The notes: generated by a model not told the origin, from the letters alone. A DNA stretch of 10,361 bases from Proteobacteria bacterium UBA4575 (GCA_002386945.1 DGKH01000015.1:1-10361); one strand, 5' to 3'. Positions 1 to 6,885 are shown, numbered from the stretch's first letter. Translations and numbers: made by a program.

Positions 1-1335
1 GTCAACTTGGCTCCGGCAGAGTTACCTAAGGAAGGGGGGCGATTTGATTTACCAATCGCACTGGGCATCTTGCTTGCGTCTGAACAGATCCAATGTAAGC
101 ACTTGGATCGCTATGAGTTTATTGCTGAACTTGGGCTAGGTGGTGAGCTACGCCATACGCGAGGTGTGCTACCCAGCGCACTGGCTTGTTCTAAAGATAA
201 TCGAAGCTTAATCACGGCCAGTGAAAATAGACATGAGCTGGAGTTACTGACGGGACAGGAAACTTTTTGTGCAGATGATCTAATTCAAATCTGTAGCCAC
301 TTGGTTCAGCATGATTGTCTCTCACCAGTTATTGCAAAAGGCATCCAAGCTAACACTGAGCATTCGCATAGTCTGGCCGCTATCCGTGGACAGGAACAGG
401 CTAAGCGTGCACTGACCTTGGCGGCGGCAGGTGAACATCATCTATTGATGGTCGGCTCGCCTGGCTCTGGCAAAACCTTACTCGCCAGTCATGTGCCTGC
501 CTTGTTGCCACCGATGACTACAGAGCAGGCGATTGAGGTTCTCAGTATTTATTCGATCGCTAATCCATTAGCTATGACACCGGCCGAGTTAATGCAGCGG
601 CCCTTTCGCAGCCCACATCATTCGGTCTCTGCCAATGGCCTAGCCGGTGGTGGTTCACAGCCCAGACCGGGTGAGATCTCTCTCGCACATCATGGGGTGT
701 TATTTTTAGATGAGTTGACTGAGTTTGATCGCAGCTGCCTAGAGATTATGCGAGAGCCACTAGAGAGTGGTCGCATCACTATTTCTAGGGCCGCTGCACA
801 GCTGGAGTTTCCGGCGCGCTTTCAGTTGATTGCGGCAATGAACCCCTGCCCTAATGGCTGCGATATTAATCGTTATGGTCAGTGTGAATGCAGCCCACAA
901 CAGATCCAACGCTATCAACGAAAGCTGTCGGCGCCTTTATTGGATCGGATCGATTTACTGGTCAGTGTGCCGAAGATTACCCTAAGCAAATGTGCGGCCA
1001 GCAGTGAGCCAGATGATGGCAATGAACGTTACCAAAAAATTTGTCATGCACGGGAACGGCAGCTACAACGACAGGGTGAGAGTAATGCGCGTATTAGCGG
1101 GACAGAGATAGAGGCGCTGTGCCAGATGGATTCAGCATCCAAGCGTTTAGCGGAAGAGATTAATGAACAGTATCGCCTCAGTGGACGAGGCTTTCACCGA
1201 TTATTGCGGGTGGCGCGAACCATTGCTGATATGGCTGACGAGAAGACTGTCTCTGAGCAACAGCTGCTAGAAGCGGCTAGCTATCGACAGATCTTCAATC
1301 GCCATAACGGCGCCCGGTCGGACGCCCAAGAATAG
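1..1335 (+). CDS. comM: YifB/ComM-family Mg-chelatase-like AAA+ ATPase, 5'-truncated by window edge
   Basis: C-terminal 444 residues of a ComM/YifB protein; codons run open to base 1, so the TTG at 7 is internal and roughly 60 N-terminal residues lie outside (family length is about 500). Numbering from the codon at 7, the end of the Lon-protease-like N-terminal domain covers about 1-90. The Mg-chelatase AAA+ core follows, with Walker A GSPGSGKT at 150-157 and Walker B VLFLDE at 231-236. Next come the typical MNPCPNGC segment and a C-terminal helical lid rich in Arg (GRGFHRLLRVARTIADM). In naturally competent bacteria ComM is a hexameric helicase that drives branch migration of incoming DNA during transformation; competence in this organism is not shown. 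The gene ends 7 bases from the convergent cytochrome gene, with no room for a terminator. Family assignment is firm; the symbol is by similarity. Confidence 0.93.
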   Translation, partial: VNLAPAELPKEGGRFDLPIALGILLASEQIQCKHLDRYEFIAELGLGGELRHTRGVLPSALACSKDNRSLITASENRHELELLTGQETFCADDLIQICSHLVQHDCLSPVIAKGIQANTEHSHSLAAIRGQEQAKRALTLAAAGEHHLLMVGSPGSGKTLLASHVPALLPPMTTEQAIEVLSIYSIANPLAMTPAELMQRPFRSPHHSVSANGLAGGGSQPRPGEISLAHHGVLFLDELTEFDRSCLEIMREPLESGRITISRAAAQLEFPARFQLIAAMNPCPNGCDINRYGQCECSPQQIQRYQRKLSAPLLDRIDLLVSVPKITLSKCAASSEPDDGNERYQKICHARERQLQRQGESNARISGTEIEALCQMDSASKRLAEEINEQYRLSGRGFHRLLRVARTIADMADEKTVSEQQLLEAASYRQIFNRHNGARSDAQE

Positions 1336-1342
1336 AAGGGTT

Positions 1343-1804
1343 TTACTTAACTAGGTGATCGACTGCAGCTTTAACCGCAGCATCCGATAGATCTGCACGG
1401 CCACCTTTGGCTGGCATGCCACGGATACCACCGATTGCATTGGCGTATACCGTTTCAATACCTTGAGCTAAACGCTGATCCCAAGCTGACTTGTCGCCAG
1501 GCTTTGGCGCGTTCATAACACCTGCGTTATGACAAGCGGCACAGACCTGTTGGTAGACTGCTTCACCACTCATTTCAACCGATGCCACTTTCATCGCCGC
1601 AGGGGCTTTGGTTACAGCAGGTACTGTGCCGACATAGACATTAGCCATTGGCTGAGTACGCTCAGCAATTGCTAATGCAATACCTTTATCCAGCTCGTCA
1701 GCCTCACTAGTTAAGCTATTAGCTAGAATTAAGATAGTGATAGTAAAGACCGCCAAGGCGCCAAGTACTGATACAAAGTAGGTAGTAAACTGTTTGTCTT
1801 CCAA
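1343..1804 (-). CDS. membrane-anchored monoheme cytochrome c5 family protein
   Basis: 153 residues. An N-terminal hydrophobic helix at about 9-29 without a clear cleavage site suggests an uncleaved anchor. A linker of about 50 residues rich in Ala/Val leads to a C-terminal cytochrome c domain with one heme motif CAACH (88-92) and a probable axial Met at 130 in RGMPAKGG, which is typical of cytochrome c5. The role is electron transfer in the periplasm, probably between the bc1 complex and oxidases or other acceptors. The start is TTG at 1802-1804: it sits 5 bases after a strong GAGGAG and no ATG is better placed. It is the last gene of the minus-strand order cytochrome c4 - dsbA - c5; a strong hairpin in the 98-base gap after dsbA means it may be transcribed partly on its own. 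Family is clear; the exact redox partner is unknown. Confidence 0.88.
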   Translation of the reverse strand: MEDKQFTTYFVSVLGALAVFTITILILANSLTSEADELDKGIALAIAERTQPMANVYVGTVPAVTKAPAAMKVASVEMSGEAVYQQVCAACHNAGVMNAPKPGDKSAWDQRLAQGIETVYANAIGGIRGMPAKGGRADLSDAAVKAAVDHLVK

Positions 1805-1815
1805 GGGAACTCCTC
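1805..1815 (-). promoter_or_regulatory. Shine-Dalgarno deciding the TTG start of cytochrome c5
   Basis: On the minus strand GAGGAG (1815-1810) is followed by a 5-base spacer and TTG (1804-1802). The match to the 16S rRNA tail is strong and the spacing is normal, so the non-ATG start is credible. Confidence 0.75.
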
Positions 1816-1841
1816 GTTCAAAATCTGATATAAAAATTATG

Positions 1842-1875
1842 CGCGCAAGTATAGGCGATTGCCGTTACTTGCGCG
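1842..1875 (-). repeat. perfect 10-bp inverted repeat between dsbA and cytochrome c5 (attenuator, weak terminator or operator)
   Basis: Arms CGCGCAAGTA (1842-1851) and TACTTGCGCG (1866-1875) are perfectly complementary. Inside them GGC (1854-1856) and GCC (1861-1863) close a GATT tetraloop, separated from the outer stem by a 2x2 mismatch. The whole element is a compact 34-base hairpin. Read on the minus strand, it lies downstream of dsbA and is followed after 5 bases by TTTTT, so it could be an imperfect intrinsic terminator or attenuator. The bases TATACT in one arm also resemble a -10 box, so a DNA-level operator over a cytochrome c5 promoter is an alternative. The structure is certain; the role is not. 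Confidence 0.7.
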
Positions 1876-1902
1876 ACTGTCTAAATGTTTCTAGCTGCCA
1901 AA

Positions 1903-2538
1903 TTAATCTTTGGTTAGCATCTCGATCACACCGATCAACTGCTGATAACCACCTGCACTAGAGCCTGTTACTTTATAGGTGCCATCAACAATAATGGCCG
2001 GTACACCGGTCACTTGGTAGTCTCTAATCAGCTGCTTTGCGCGGTTAATCTTAGTCTCGACTGCAAAAGAGTCGAAGGCTTCACGAAATTCATCTTCATC
2101 AATCCCATGCGAGCCTAAGAAACGGGCCATAGATCCAACGTTATGCAACGATCTACCTTGATCATGAATCGCTTCAAAGATCAGTGTGTGAACCTTTTCT
2201 AGATCACCCATCAACTCTAACGCGTAAAAAGCGCGGGCATGTTGCTCCCAACGAGGGTTGAAGATCGCAGGCACTCGCACCAAGTTCACATCGGCCCGAG
2301 TTTTAACCTTCCAAACCTCTAAGTAGGGATCAAAGTCGTTACAGTGTGAACAGCCGTACCAAAACAACTCGACCACTTCATGCTTTGCAGCAGAGGGTTC
2401 CAGTGCCGGCAGCGGTGTCGCCAAACGCGTGTAATGTTGTCCTTCACGATAGCGGCCGTGATCATCGGCCTGGACCGCAGTCATAATGAGCACACTAGTC
2501 AGCAGTGTGAGGAATCCAATTCGAATCAAGTGCAACAT
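1903..2538 (-). CDS. dsbA: periplasmic thiol:disulfide oxidoreductase DsbA
   Basis: 211 residues, the usual DsbA length. The signal peptide covers about 1-24 (hydrophobic core LTLLTSVLIM, cleavage probably after VQA). In the thioredoxin fold the active site is FWYGCSHC with Cys63 and Cys66. An inserted helical domain covers about 75-165, and the cis-proline loop TGVPA has Pro180 preceded by Val, as in DsbA. The enzyme donates disulfides to newly exported proteins and is normally re-oxidised by DsbB, which is not in this window. The dipeptide between the cysteines is Ser-His rather than the Pro-His of E. coli DsbA. The ATG start at 2538 follows AGAGGT. It lies between cytochrome c4 upstream and cytochrome c5 downstream, an order also known in Pseudomonas. 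Separated from c4 by 78 bases with a strong hairpin. Confidence 0.94.
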   Translation of the reverse strand: MLHLIRIGFLTLLTSVLIMTAVQADDHGRYREGQHYTRLATPLPALEPSAAKHEVVELFWYGCSHCNDFDPYLEVWKVKTRADVNLVRVPAIFNPRWEQHARAFYALELMGDLEKVHTLIFEAIHDQGRSLHNVGSMARFLGSHGIDEDEFREAFDSFAVETKINRAKQLIRDYQVTGVPAIIVDGTYKVTGSSAGGYQQLIGVIEMLTKD

Positions 2539-2582
2539 GTTTGACGACCTCTAAATTATGAATACAAAAAGTTATGCTTATG

Positions 2583-2608
2583 AGTGAACCTAAATAATTA
2601 GGTTCACT
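2583..2608 (-). repeat. perfect 11-bp inverted repeat between cytochrome c4 and dsbA
   Basis: AGTGAACCTAA (2583-2593), loop ATAA (2594-2597) and TTAGGTTCACT (2598-2608) form an uninterrupted 11-bp hairpin with a tetraloop, starting 8 bases after the cytochrome c4 stop codon on the minus strand. No U run follows directly; the nearest TTTTT is about 12 bases further, so it is not a canonical intrinsic terminator. It could protect the 3' end of the cytochrome c4 message, cause partial termination, or act as a protein-binding palindrome upstream of dsbA. Confidence 0.7.
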
Positions 2609-2616
2609 ACTTAACT

Positions 2617-3222
2617 TTAATGCAATCCAGACATGTACTCAGCAACCGCACGAATCTCTTCATCGGTCATACGTTCAGCCACGCCACTCATGATTTTAGC
2701 ACTGTCATAATCACGCTCGATTGCACGGTATGACTTTAACTGAGCTTCACTGTAGGCCGCATGTTGGCCGGCAATCTTAGGGAACGCAGCGCTAGGGTTG
2801 CCAACACCATCCGGTGAGTGACAGGCCATACAAGCGGGGACTTCCTTCTTCATGATACCGCCACGATAGATCGCCTGACCTAGCTCAAGCGTATCTGGAT
2901 TGGCTGCATTTGGAGACGTCGTTAGACTGGCGTAGTACGCGCCTAGGTCTTGCATATCTTGTGTTGATAGCGCCATCGCCTGGCCTTGCATCAAGGCGTT
3001 CTTACGCGCGCCTGATTTGAAGTGCTTAAGCTGTGTCGCAATGTATTTTTCGCCTTGCCCAGCGAGTTTTGGCCATGCTGGATTCATGCTGTTACCATCC
3101 GCGCCATGACATGCTGCACAGGCCGCTGCTTTGGCCTTACCGGCCTCAACGTCACCTTGCGCCATAAGGCACTGTCCGATCAAAACTGAACCAACTAAAG
3201 CCAACTGAATTAATTTTTTCAT
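2617..3222 (-). CDS. diheme cytochrome c4
   Basis: 201 residues with a signal peptide (about 1-23, [16 protein letters not shown] core, cleavage likely near AQG). Two homologous cytochrome c domains follow, each with one heme: CAACH at 35-39 and CMACH at 131-135. Candidate axial methionines are in the segments LMQGQAM (about 78-83) and [10 protein letters not shown] (about 178-185). The repeated pattern PKLAGQ...YIATQLKHF and PKIAGQ...YSEAQLKSY confirms the internal duplication typical of cytochrome c4. It is periplasmic, possibly membrane-associated, and passes electrons from the bc1 complex toward cytochrome oxidases, cbb3 type in several relatives. Start ATG at 3222 has GGAAGAG just upstream. 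First gene of the minus-strand redox cluster and divergent from engB. Confidence 0.93.
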   Translation of the reverse strand: MKKLIQLALVGSVLIGQCLMAQGDVEAGKAKAAACAACHGADGNSMNPAWPKLAGQGEKYIATQLKHFKSGARKNALMQGQAMALSTQDMQDLGAYYASLTTSPNAANPDTLELGQAIYRGGIMKKEVPACMACHSPDGVGNPSAAFPKIAGQHAAYSEAQLKSYRAIERDYDSAKIMSGVAERMTDEEIRAVAEYMSGLH

Positions 3223-3339
3223 GTACTCTTCCCAATATGCGTGAGCGATTTAAACTACGCTATCATTAATCTTTTTTTAGCGCGCTCTTATATACCACGA
3301 AAGCTCGATACGCCGCAAAACAAACCAACTGAAAGCCCT

Positions 3340-3966
3340 ATGTCTTATCCACAACTATTATCTCAGACTGAATTCTACCTAAGCTCGAGCGCGGCCGCTA
3401 ACCTCCCAGATGACGTAGGCCTCGAAGTTGCGATGGCTGGACGCTCTAATGCGGGCAAATCCAGCGCATTGAACGTTTTATGTACAAAAAAGGCCTTGGC
3501 ACGTACCTCGAAAACACCTGGACGGACCCAATTGATCAATTTTTTCCGGGTCAATGAGGATGCTTGCTTGGTCGATCTGCCCGGTTATGGCTTTGCTAAG
3601 GCGCCGCTCAAACAGCAACAGAAGTGGATCAAACTGCTGGAGCACTACTATTCAACCCGAAAGGCCTTGAGTGGGACGATCTTGGTGATGGATATCCGCC
3701 ACCCCCTACGTGATGCCGACTATTCTATGCTGGAATGGTGTGTCTTTAATCGCTGTGACATTCATATCCTACTCAATAAGTGTGACAAATTAGGCAGAAA
3801 CCAAGCAAATCAGCAGCTTTTTGCCGTACGCAAGGAGTTGAGTGAGGTCGCGGAGATCGGTGTTAGCGTGCAATTATTCTCAGCACTGAACAAGGTCGGC
3901 CTGGATGAGGCCTCTGAAAAAATCTGTAATTGGCTAGATTTGGCCCCAAAACAGGCTCCAGAATAA
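3340..3966 (+). CDS. engB: ribosome-biogenesis GTPase EngB (YihA/YsxC)
   Basis: 208 residues when started at ATG 3340, matching the family (about 200-210). TRAFAC-class GTPase motifs: G1 GRSNAGKS (34-41), a switch I region KTPGRTQ (59-64), G3 DLPG (79-82), G4 NKCD (146-149) and G5 SAL (181-183). EngB is an essential GTPase in many bacteria, needed for assembly of the large ribosomal subunit. The frame stays open back to a GTG at 3241, but the 33 extra residues show no resemblance to the family and sit next to the cytochrome c4 promoter region, so I prefer 3340. Its Shine-Dalgarno is weak (GAAAG). It converges on polA, as spf-flanking yihA does in E. coli. Function is secure; the exact start is moderately secure. 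Confidence 0.93.
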   Translation: MSYPQLLSQTEFYLSSSAAANLPDDVGLEVAMAGRSNAGKSSALNVLCTKKALARTSKTPGRTQLINFFRVNEDACLVDLPGYGFAKAPLKQQQKWIKLLEHYYSTRKALSGTILVMDIRHPLRDADYSMLEWCVFNRCDIHILLNKCDKLGRNQANQQLFAVRKELSEVAEIGVSVQLFSALNKVGLDEASEKICNWLDLAPKQAPE

Positions 3967-3991
3967 GCAGAACAGATAAATTTACGGGCAT

Positions 3992-4025
3992 AAAAAAACC
4001 CCAAGAAGCATGAGGCCACTTAGGG
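3992..4025 (-). terminator. intrinsic terminator of the candidate sRNA (and of polA read-through)
   Basis: On the minus strand CCCTAAG (4025-4019) pairs with CTTGGGG (4005-3999) over 7 bp, including one U-G pair, around a 13-base loop. It is followed at once by TTTTTTT (3998-3992). The orientation serves minus-strand transcription only; the plus strand has no T run after the stem, so it does not terminate engB. Confidence 0.75.
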
Positions 4026-4094
4026 ATATCGAGTCAACACCTAGATTTCAGGTATCGTTATACTGCTAGAGAGGAACGATCATCAATGAACGTC
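3992..4094 (-). ncRNA. candidate trans-acting small RNA in the polA-engB gap (Spot 42/ErsA position)
   Basis: Predicted transcript of about 103 nt on the polA strand, from near 4094 to the end of a U7 tract at 3992. Hairpin 1 has stem ATCGTT (4080-4075) with AACGAT (4059-4054) and a 15-base loop beginning CCTCTCT. Hairpin 2 has ACCT (4053-4050) with AGGT (4042-4039). Hairpin 3 is a U-tailed terminator. A promoter-like sequence lies just upstream and there is no credible ORF. A pyrimidine-rich exposed loop and a U-tailed terminator are typical of Hfq-dependent RNAs that mask Shine-Dalgarno sites. In E. coli the polA-yihA gap encodes Spot 42; in Pseudomonas the polA-engB gap encodes ErsA. I do not see clear sequence identity to Spot 42. 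The alternative is that the terminator belongs to polA and the other hairpins are chance or 3'-UTR structure. Confidence 0.6.
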
Positions 4095-4100
4095 ACGATA

Positions 4101-4128
4101 ATAGAGTCGCTGAATTTAATTTAGTTCC
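4101..4128 (-). promoter_or_regulatory. sigma-E/AlgU-like promoter for the candidate sRNA, with an overlapping sigma-70-like -10
   Basis: On the minus strand GGAACTA (4128-4122), a 16-base spacer and TCTAT (4105-4101) resemble the extracytoplasmic sigma-E/AlgU consensus GAACTT-N16/17-TCTGA: 5 of 6 match in the -35, 3 of 5 in the -10. The bases TATTAT (4103-4098) also match 5 of 6 of a sigma-70 -10, but the hexamer 17 bases upstream is poor. Either would start RNA near 4091-4096. Confidence 0.45.
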
Positions 4129-4131
4129 TTT

Positions 4132-4155
4132 AGCGGCATAAAATAAATAACCGCT
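4132..4155 (-). repeat. small hairpin directly after the polA stop codon
   Basis: AGCGG (4155-4151) and CCGCT (4136-4132) form a 5-bp stem with a 14-base AT-rich loop starting at the base after the TAA of polA. No U tract follows, so it is more likely a 3'-end or processing structure than a terminator. It lies just upstream of the candidate sRNA promoter. Confidence 0.35.
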
Positions 4156-6885
4156 TTAGTGCGCCTGATCCCAGTTATCCCCACTGTTTGCATCCACTTC
4201 CAGCGGCACAATCAGATCAGCTGCCGCAGACATCAATCGCACAATCTCTGGCTTCACTATATCTAGCCGATCTATCGACAGTTCAAAGACCAATTCATCA
4301 TGCACCTGCATAATCATGCGCACGTCTTGATTTGAGTCTTCTATCCATTGATCCACACTGAGCATCGCACGCTTAATAATGTCGGCCGCGGTACCCTGCA
4401 TCGGGGCGTTGATCGCGGTACGCTCGGCATATTGCCTACGTTGCGCGTTACGTGATTCGATTTCAGGCAGATACAAGCGTCGACCGAATAAGGTTTCAAC
4501 ATAGCCAAGCTCGTGTGCCCGTACGCGCGTACTCTCCATATAGGCCTTCACCCCCGGATAACGCTCAAAATAAAGATTAACGTACTCGGCTGCCTCAGAA
4601 CGGCTAATACCCAGCTGCTTAGCCAATCCAAAGGCCGACATGCCATAGATTAAGCCAAAGTTGATCGCCTTCGCCGCCCGTCGTTGGTCTTTAGTGACCG
4701 CATCACGAGCCATTGAGAAGACCTCGGCTGCTGTGGCGTTATGGATATCTTCACCGGCCGCAAAGGCATCACATAGGCGCTGATCTTTCGATAGATGCGC
4801 CATGATGCGCAATTCAATCTGTGAATAGTCAGCGGCCAACAGGGTATGCCCTGGCGTCGCAATAAAGGCTTGGCGGATACGCCGGCCTTCTTCACTGCGA
4901 ATCGGGATGTTTTGTAAATTGGGATCACTGGATGAAAGTCGTCCAGTGGCGGCAACCGCCTGATGATAGGAGGTGTGGATGCGCTGGCTATCTGGATCGA
5001 TCTGCTGTGGCAGCTTATCGGTATAGGTCGACTTGAGCTTCTTTAAGGAGCGGTATTCAATAATAATTCTAGGTAAATCATAGTTTTGCGCCAATTCCTG
5101 CAGCACATCTTCGGCCGTCGAGGCCTGCCCCTTCGGGGTTTTACGAATAACCGGTAGCCCTAAATCCTCAAACAGGATGCTTTGTAACTGCTTTGGTGAA
5201 TCCAAGTTAAATTCTGTGTTCGCTGCGGCAAAGGCCTCTGCTTGTAGTTGGTCGAGCTTGCTCGCCAACTCCCCACTCTGCTCATGCAGTAGTGCTTTAT
5301 TAATAAACACACCGTTGCGCTCAACTTTTGACAGAATCGACAACACTGGCACCTCTAGCTCGCAATACAGCTTTTCTGCGCGATGATTTGAGCTTAGGCG
5401 TGGCCATAGTTTGTTATGTAGTCGCAAGCACATATCCGCATCTTCTGCGGCATAGTCCAGTGCTACTGCCAAATCCACCTGATTAAACGTTACTTGCTTG
5501 GCGCCCTTACCGGCGACATCGGTGAACTTAATGTTTTCGTGGTTCAAATGCAGCTGACAGAGGCTGTCGAGATCATGCCGGCTGGCGGTCGAATCATTGA
5601 TATAAGACTGCAGCATGGTGTCATGCTGGATACCCAACAGACGCACGCCATGGCGCGCTAATACCGATTGATCGTATTTTAGGTTATGTCCCAGCTTAGG
5701 CCGTGTAGGGTCCTCTAAGATCGGCTGCAACACCTTCAGGGCTTGTTCTAGGCTAATTTGTTCCGGCGCACCGATATAATCATGTGCCAGCGGTAGATAG
5801 GCCGCCTTGCCCGCCTCTACTGCAAATGACATACCGACTAAATTGGCCTGCATGTAATCGAGACTATCGGTCTCGGTATCAAACGCGATCAATTCAGCAT
5901 CCGCCAGTTTTAGCGCCCATTGCTCTAGCTGTTCTAGACTGAGGATTAATTCGTATTCGCCGGGTAAGGCCTGCTGACTCTTGCTGCTAGCAGGTGCAAC
6001 CTGACCATCGGCCGTCTTCGCCTGTCCCCCTTGTAGTTCCTGCAGCCAAGAATTAAAGCCTAGCGTCTCATACAGTGAAAGCAACTGGTCCTTATCTTGT
6101 TCCATCATTTGCAGTTCATCAGGAACGAATTCAAGCTTCACCGCACAGTCGATCGTTGCTAACTCATATGACAGCGGTAACTGAGGCAGTGCCGCGCGTA
6201 ATTTTTCACCAATCTTACCGCCGATTTTATCCGCATTTTCGATCACGCCATCCATCGTGTGATACAGGCCTAGCCACTTGGCTGCGGTCTTTGGTCCAAC
6301 CCCAGGCACCCCCGGGATGTTATCGACCTTGTCTCCCATTAAGGCGAGGTAGTCGATGATCTGTTCCGCATTAACACCAAATTTATCATGCACACTGTCT
6401 GGCTTAAGCAGGCTGTTGTTCATGGTGTTGATCAAACGCACATCATCATTCACTAACTGCGCCATATCCTTATCACCGGTGGATATCAATACTTGATAGC
6501 CGGCCTCAACGCCCTGCTTAGCGAGGGTACCAATGACATCATCGGCCTCAACGCCTGGGATCGCATGCATCGGCATACCCAGTGCTTGAATAGCGTCATA
6601 CAGTGGTTCAATCTGCACCCGCAGATCATCCGGCATCGGTGGTCGATTGGCCTTGTATTCGGCATAGAGATCGTGTCGAAAGGTTTTCCCTTTGGCATCA
6701 AAGATGACGCCGACACGATCAGGGCAAGATTCTTCAATCAATTTACGTAGCATGCGTAAGACACCATAGACCGCTCCCGTCGGCATACCTTCACGGTTGG
6801 TTAACGGTGGCAGGCCGTGAAATGCACGGTATAAATAGGATGACCCGTCAACAAGGACGAGTAATGGTTTTTCTGGCTTAGGCAT
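4156..6885 (-). CDS. polA: DNA polymerase I
   Basis: 909 residues, full length, with all three activities apparently intact. The 5'-3' nuclease domain (about 1-290) has Asp13, Asp63, VEADD (112-116), TGDKD (136-140) and the GDKVDNIPGVPGVGPKTA helix-hairpin segment at 184-201. The 3'-5' proofreading domain (about 310-500) keeps DTE (336-338), Asp405 in GHNLKYD and YAAED (478-482). In the polymerase domain, motif A DYSQIELR starts at Asp686, motif B RRAAKAINFGLIYG is at 735-748 with Lys739, and motif C VHDE is at 861-864. The protein ends with the family-typical SGDNWDQAH. It fills gaps in excision repair and removes Okazaki primers. Start ATG at 6885 has no strong Shine-Dalgarno, but the following MPKPEKPLLVLVDGSSYLYR aligns with the usual PolA N-terminus. 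Divergent from the LOG gene, convergent with engB. Confidence 0.98.
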   Translation of the reverse strand: MPKPEKPLLVLVDGSSYLYRAFHGLPPLTNREGMPTGAVYGVLRMLRKLIEESCPDRVGVIFDAKGKTFRHDLYAEYKANRPPMPDDLRVQIEPLYDAIQALGMPMHAIPGVEADDVIGTLAKQGVEAGYQVLISTGDKDMAQLVNDDVRLINTMNNSLLKPDSVHDKFGVNAEQIIDYLALMGDKVDNIPGVPGVGPKTAAKWLGLYHTMDGVIENADKIGGKIGEKLRAALPQLPLSYELATIDCAVKLEFVPDELQMMEQDKDQLLSLYETLGFNSWLQELQGGQAKTADGQVAPASSKSQQALPGEYELILSLEQLEQWALKLADAELIAFDTETDSLDYMQANLVGMSFAVEAGKAAYLPLAHDYIGAPEQISLEQALKVLQPILEDPTRPKLGHNLKYDQSVLARHGVRLLGIQHDTMLQSYINDSTASRHDLDSLCQLHLNHENIKFTDVAGKGAKQVTFNQVDLAVALDYAAEDADMCLRLHNKLWPRLSSNHRAEKLYCELEVPVLSILSKVERNGVFINKALLHEQSGELASKLDQLQAEAFAAANTEFNLDSPKQLQSILFEDLGLPVIRKTPKGQASTAEDVLQELAQNYDLPRIIIEYRSLKKLKSTYTDKLPQQIDPDSQRIHTSYHQAVAATGRLSSSDPNLQNIPIRSEEGRRIRQAFIATPGHTLLAADYSQIELRIMAHLSKDQRLCDAFAAGEDIHNATAAEVFSMARDAVTKDQRRAAKAINFGLIYGMSAFGLAKQLGISRSEAAEYVNLYFERYPGVKAYMESTRVRAHELGYVETLFGRRLYLPEIESRNAQRRQYAERTAINAPMQGTAADIIKRAMLSVDQWIEDSNQDVRMIMQVHDELVFELSIDRLDIVKPEIVRLMSAAADLIVPLEVDANSGDNWDQAH

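Noticed and set aside
3241..3339. N-terminal extension of EngB from a GTG at 3241
   Set aside because: The 33 added residues lack family similarity, have no ribosome binding site, and would make EngB longer than usual; ATG 3340 gives a 208-residue protein of normal size.
3810..4019. Minus-strand 69-codon frame overlapping the engB end and the terminator
   Set aside because: It is antisense to conserved EngB codons, begins inside the terminator loop and has no recognisable signals.
3967..4155. Direct assignment of the polA-engB gap RNA as Spot 42
   Set aside because: The position agrees but I cannot see the Spot 42 primary sequence; the hairpins and promoter differ, so only a positional analogy is claimed.
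4650..4955. Minus-strand 101-codon frame in another register of polA
   Set aside because: Overlaps the polymerase motifs of polA on the same strand in another frame; no start signal and no recognisable domain.
6075..6359. Plus-strand 94-codon frame within polA
   Set aside because: Antisense shadow of the well-conserved PolA nuclease domain with low-quality, Pro/Ser/Arg-rich composition and no ribosome binding site.
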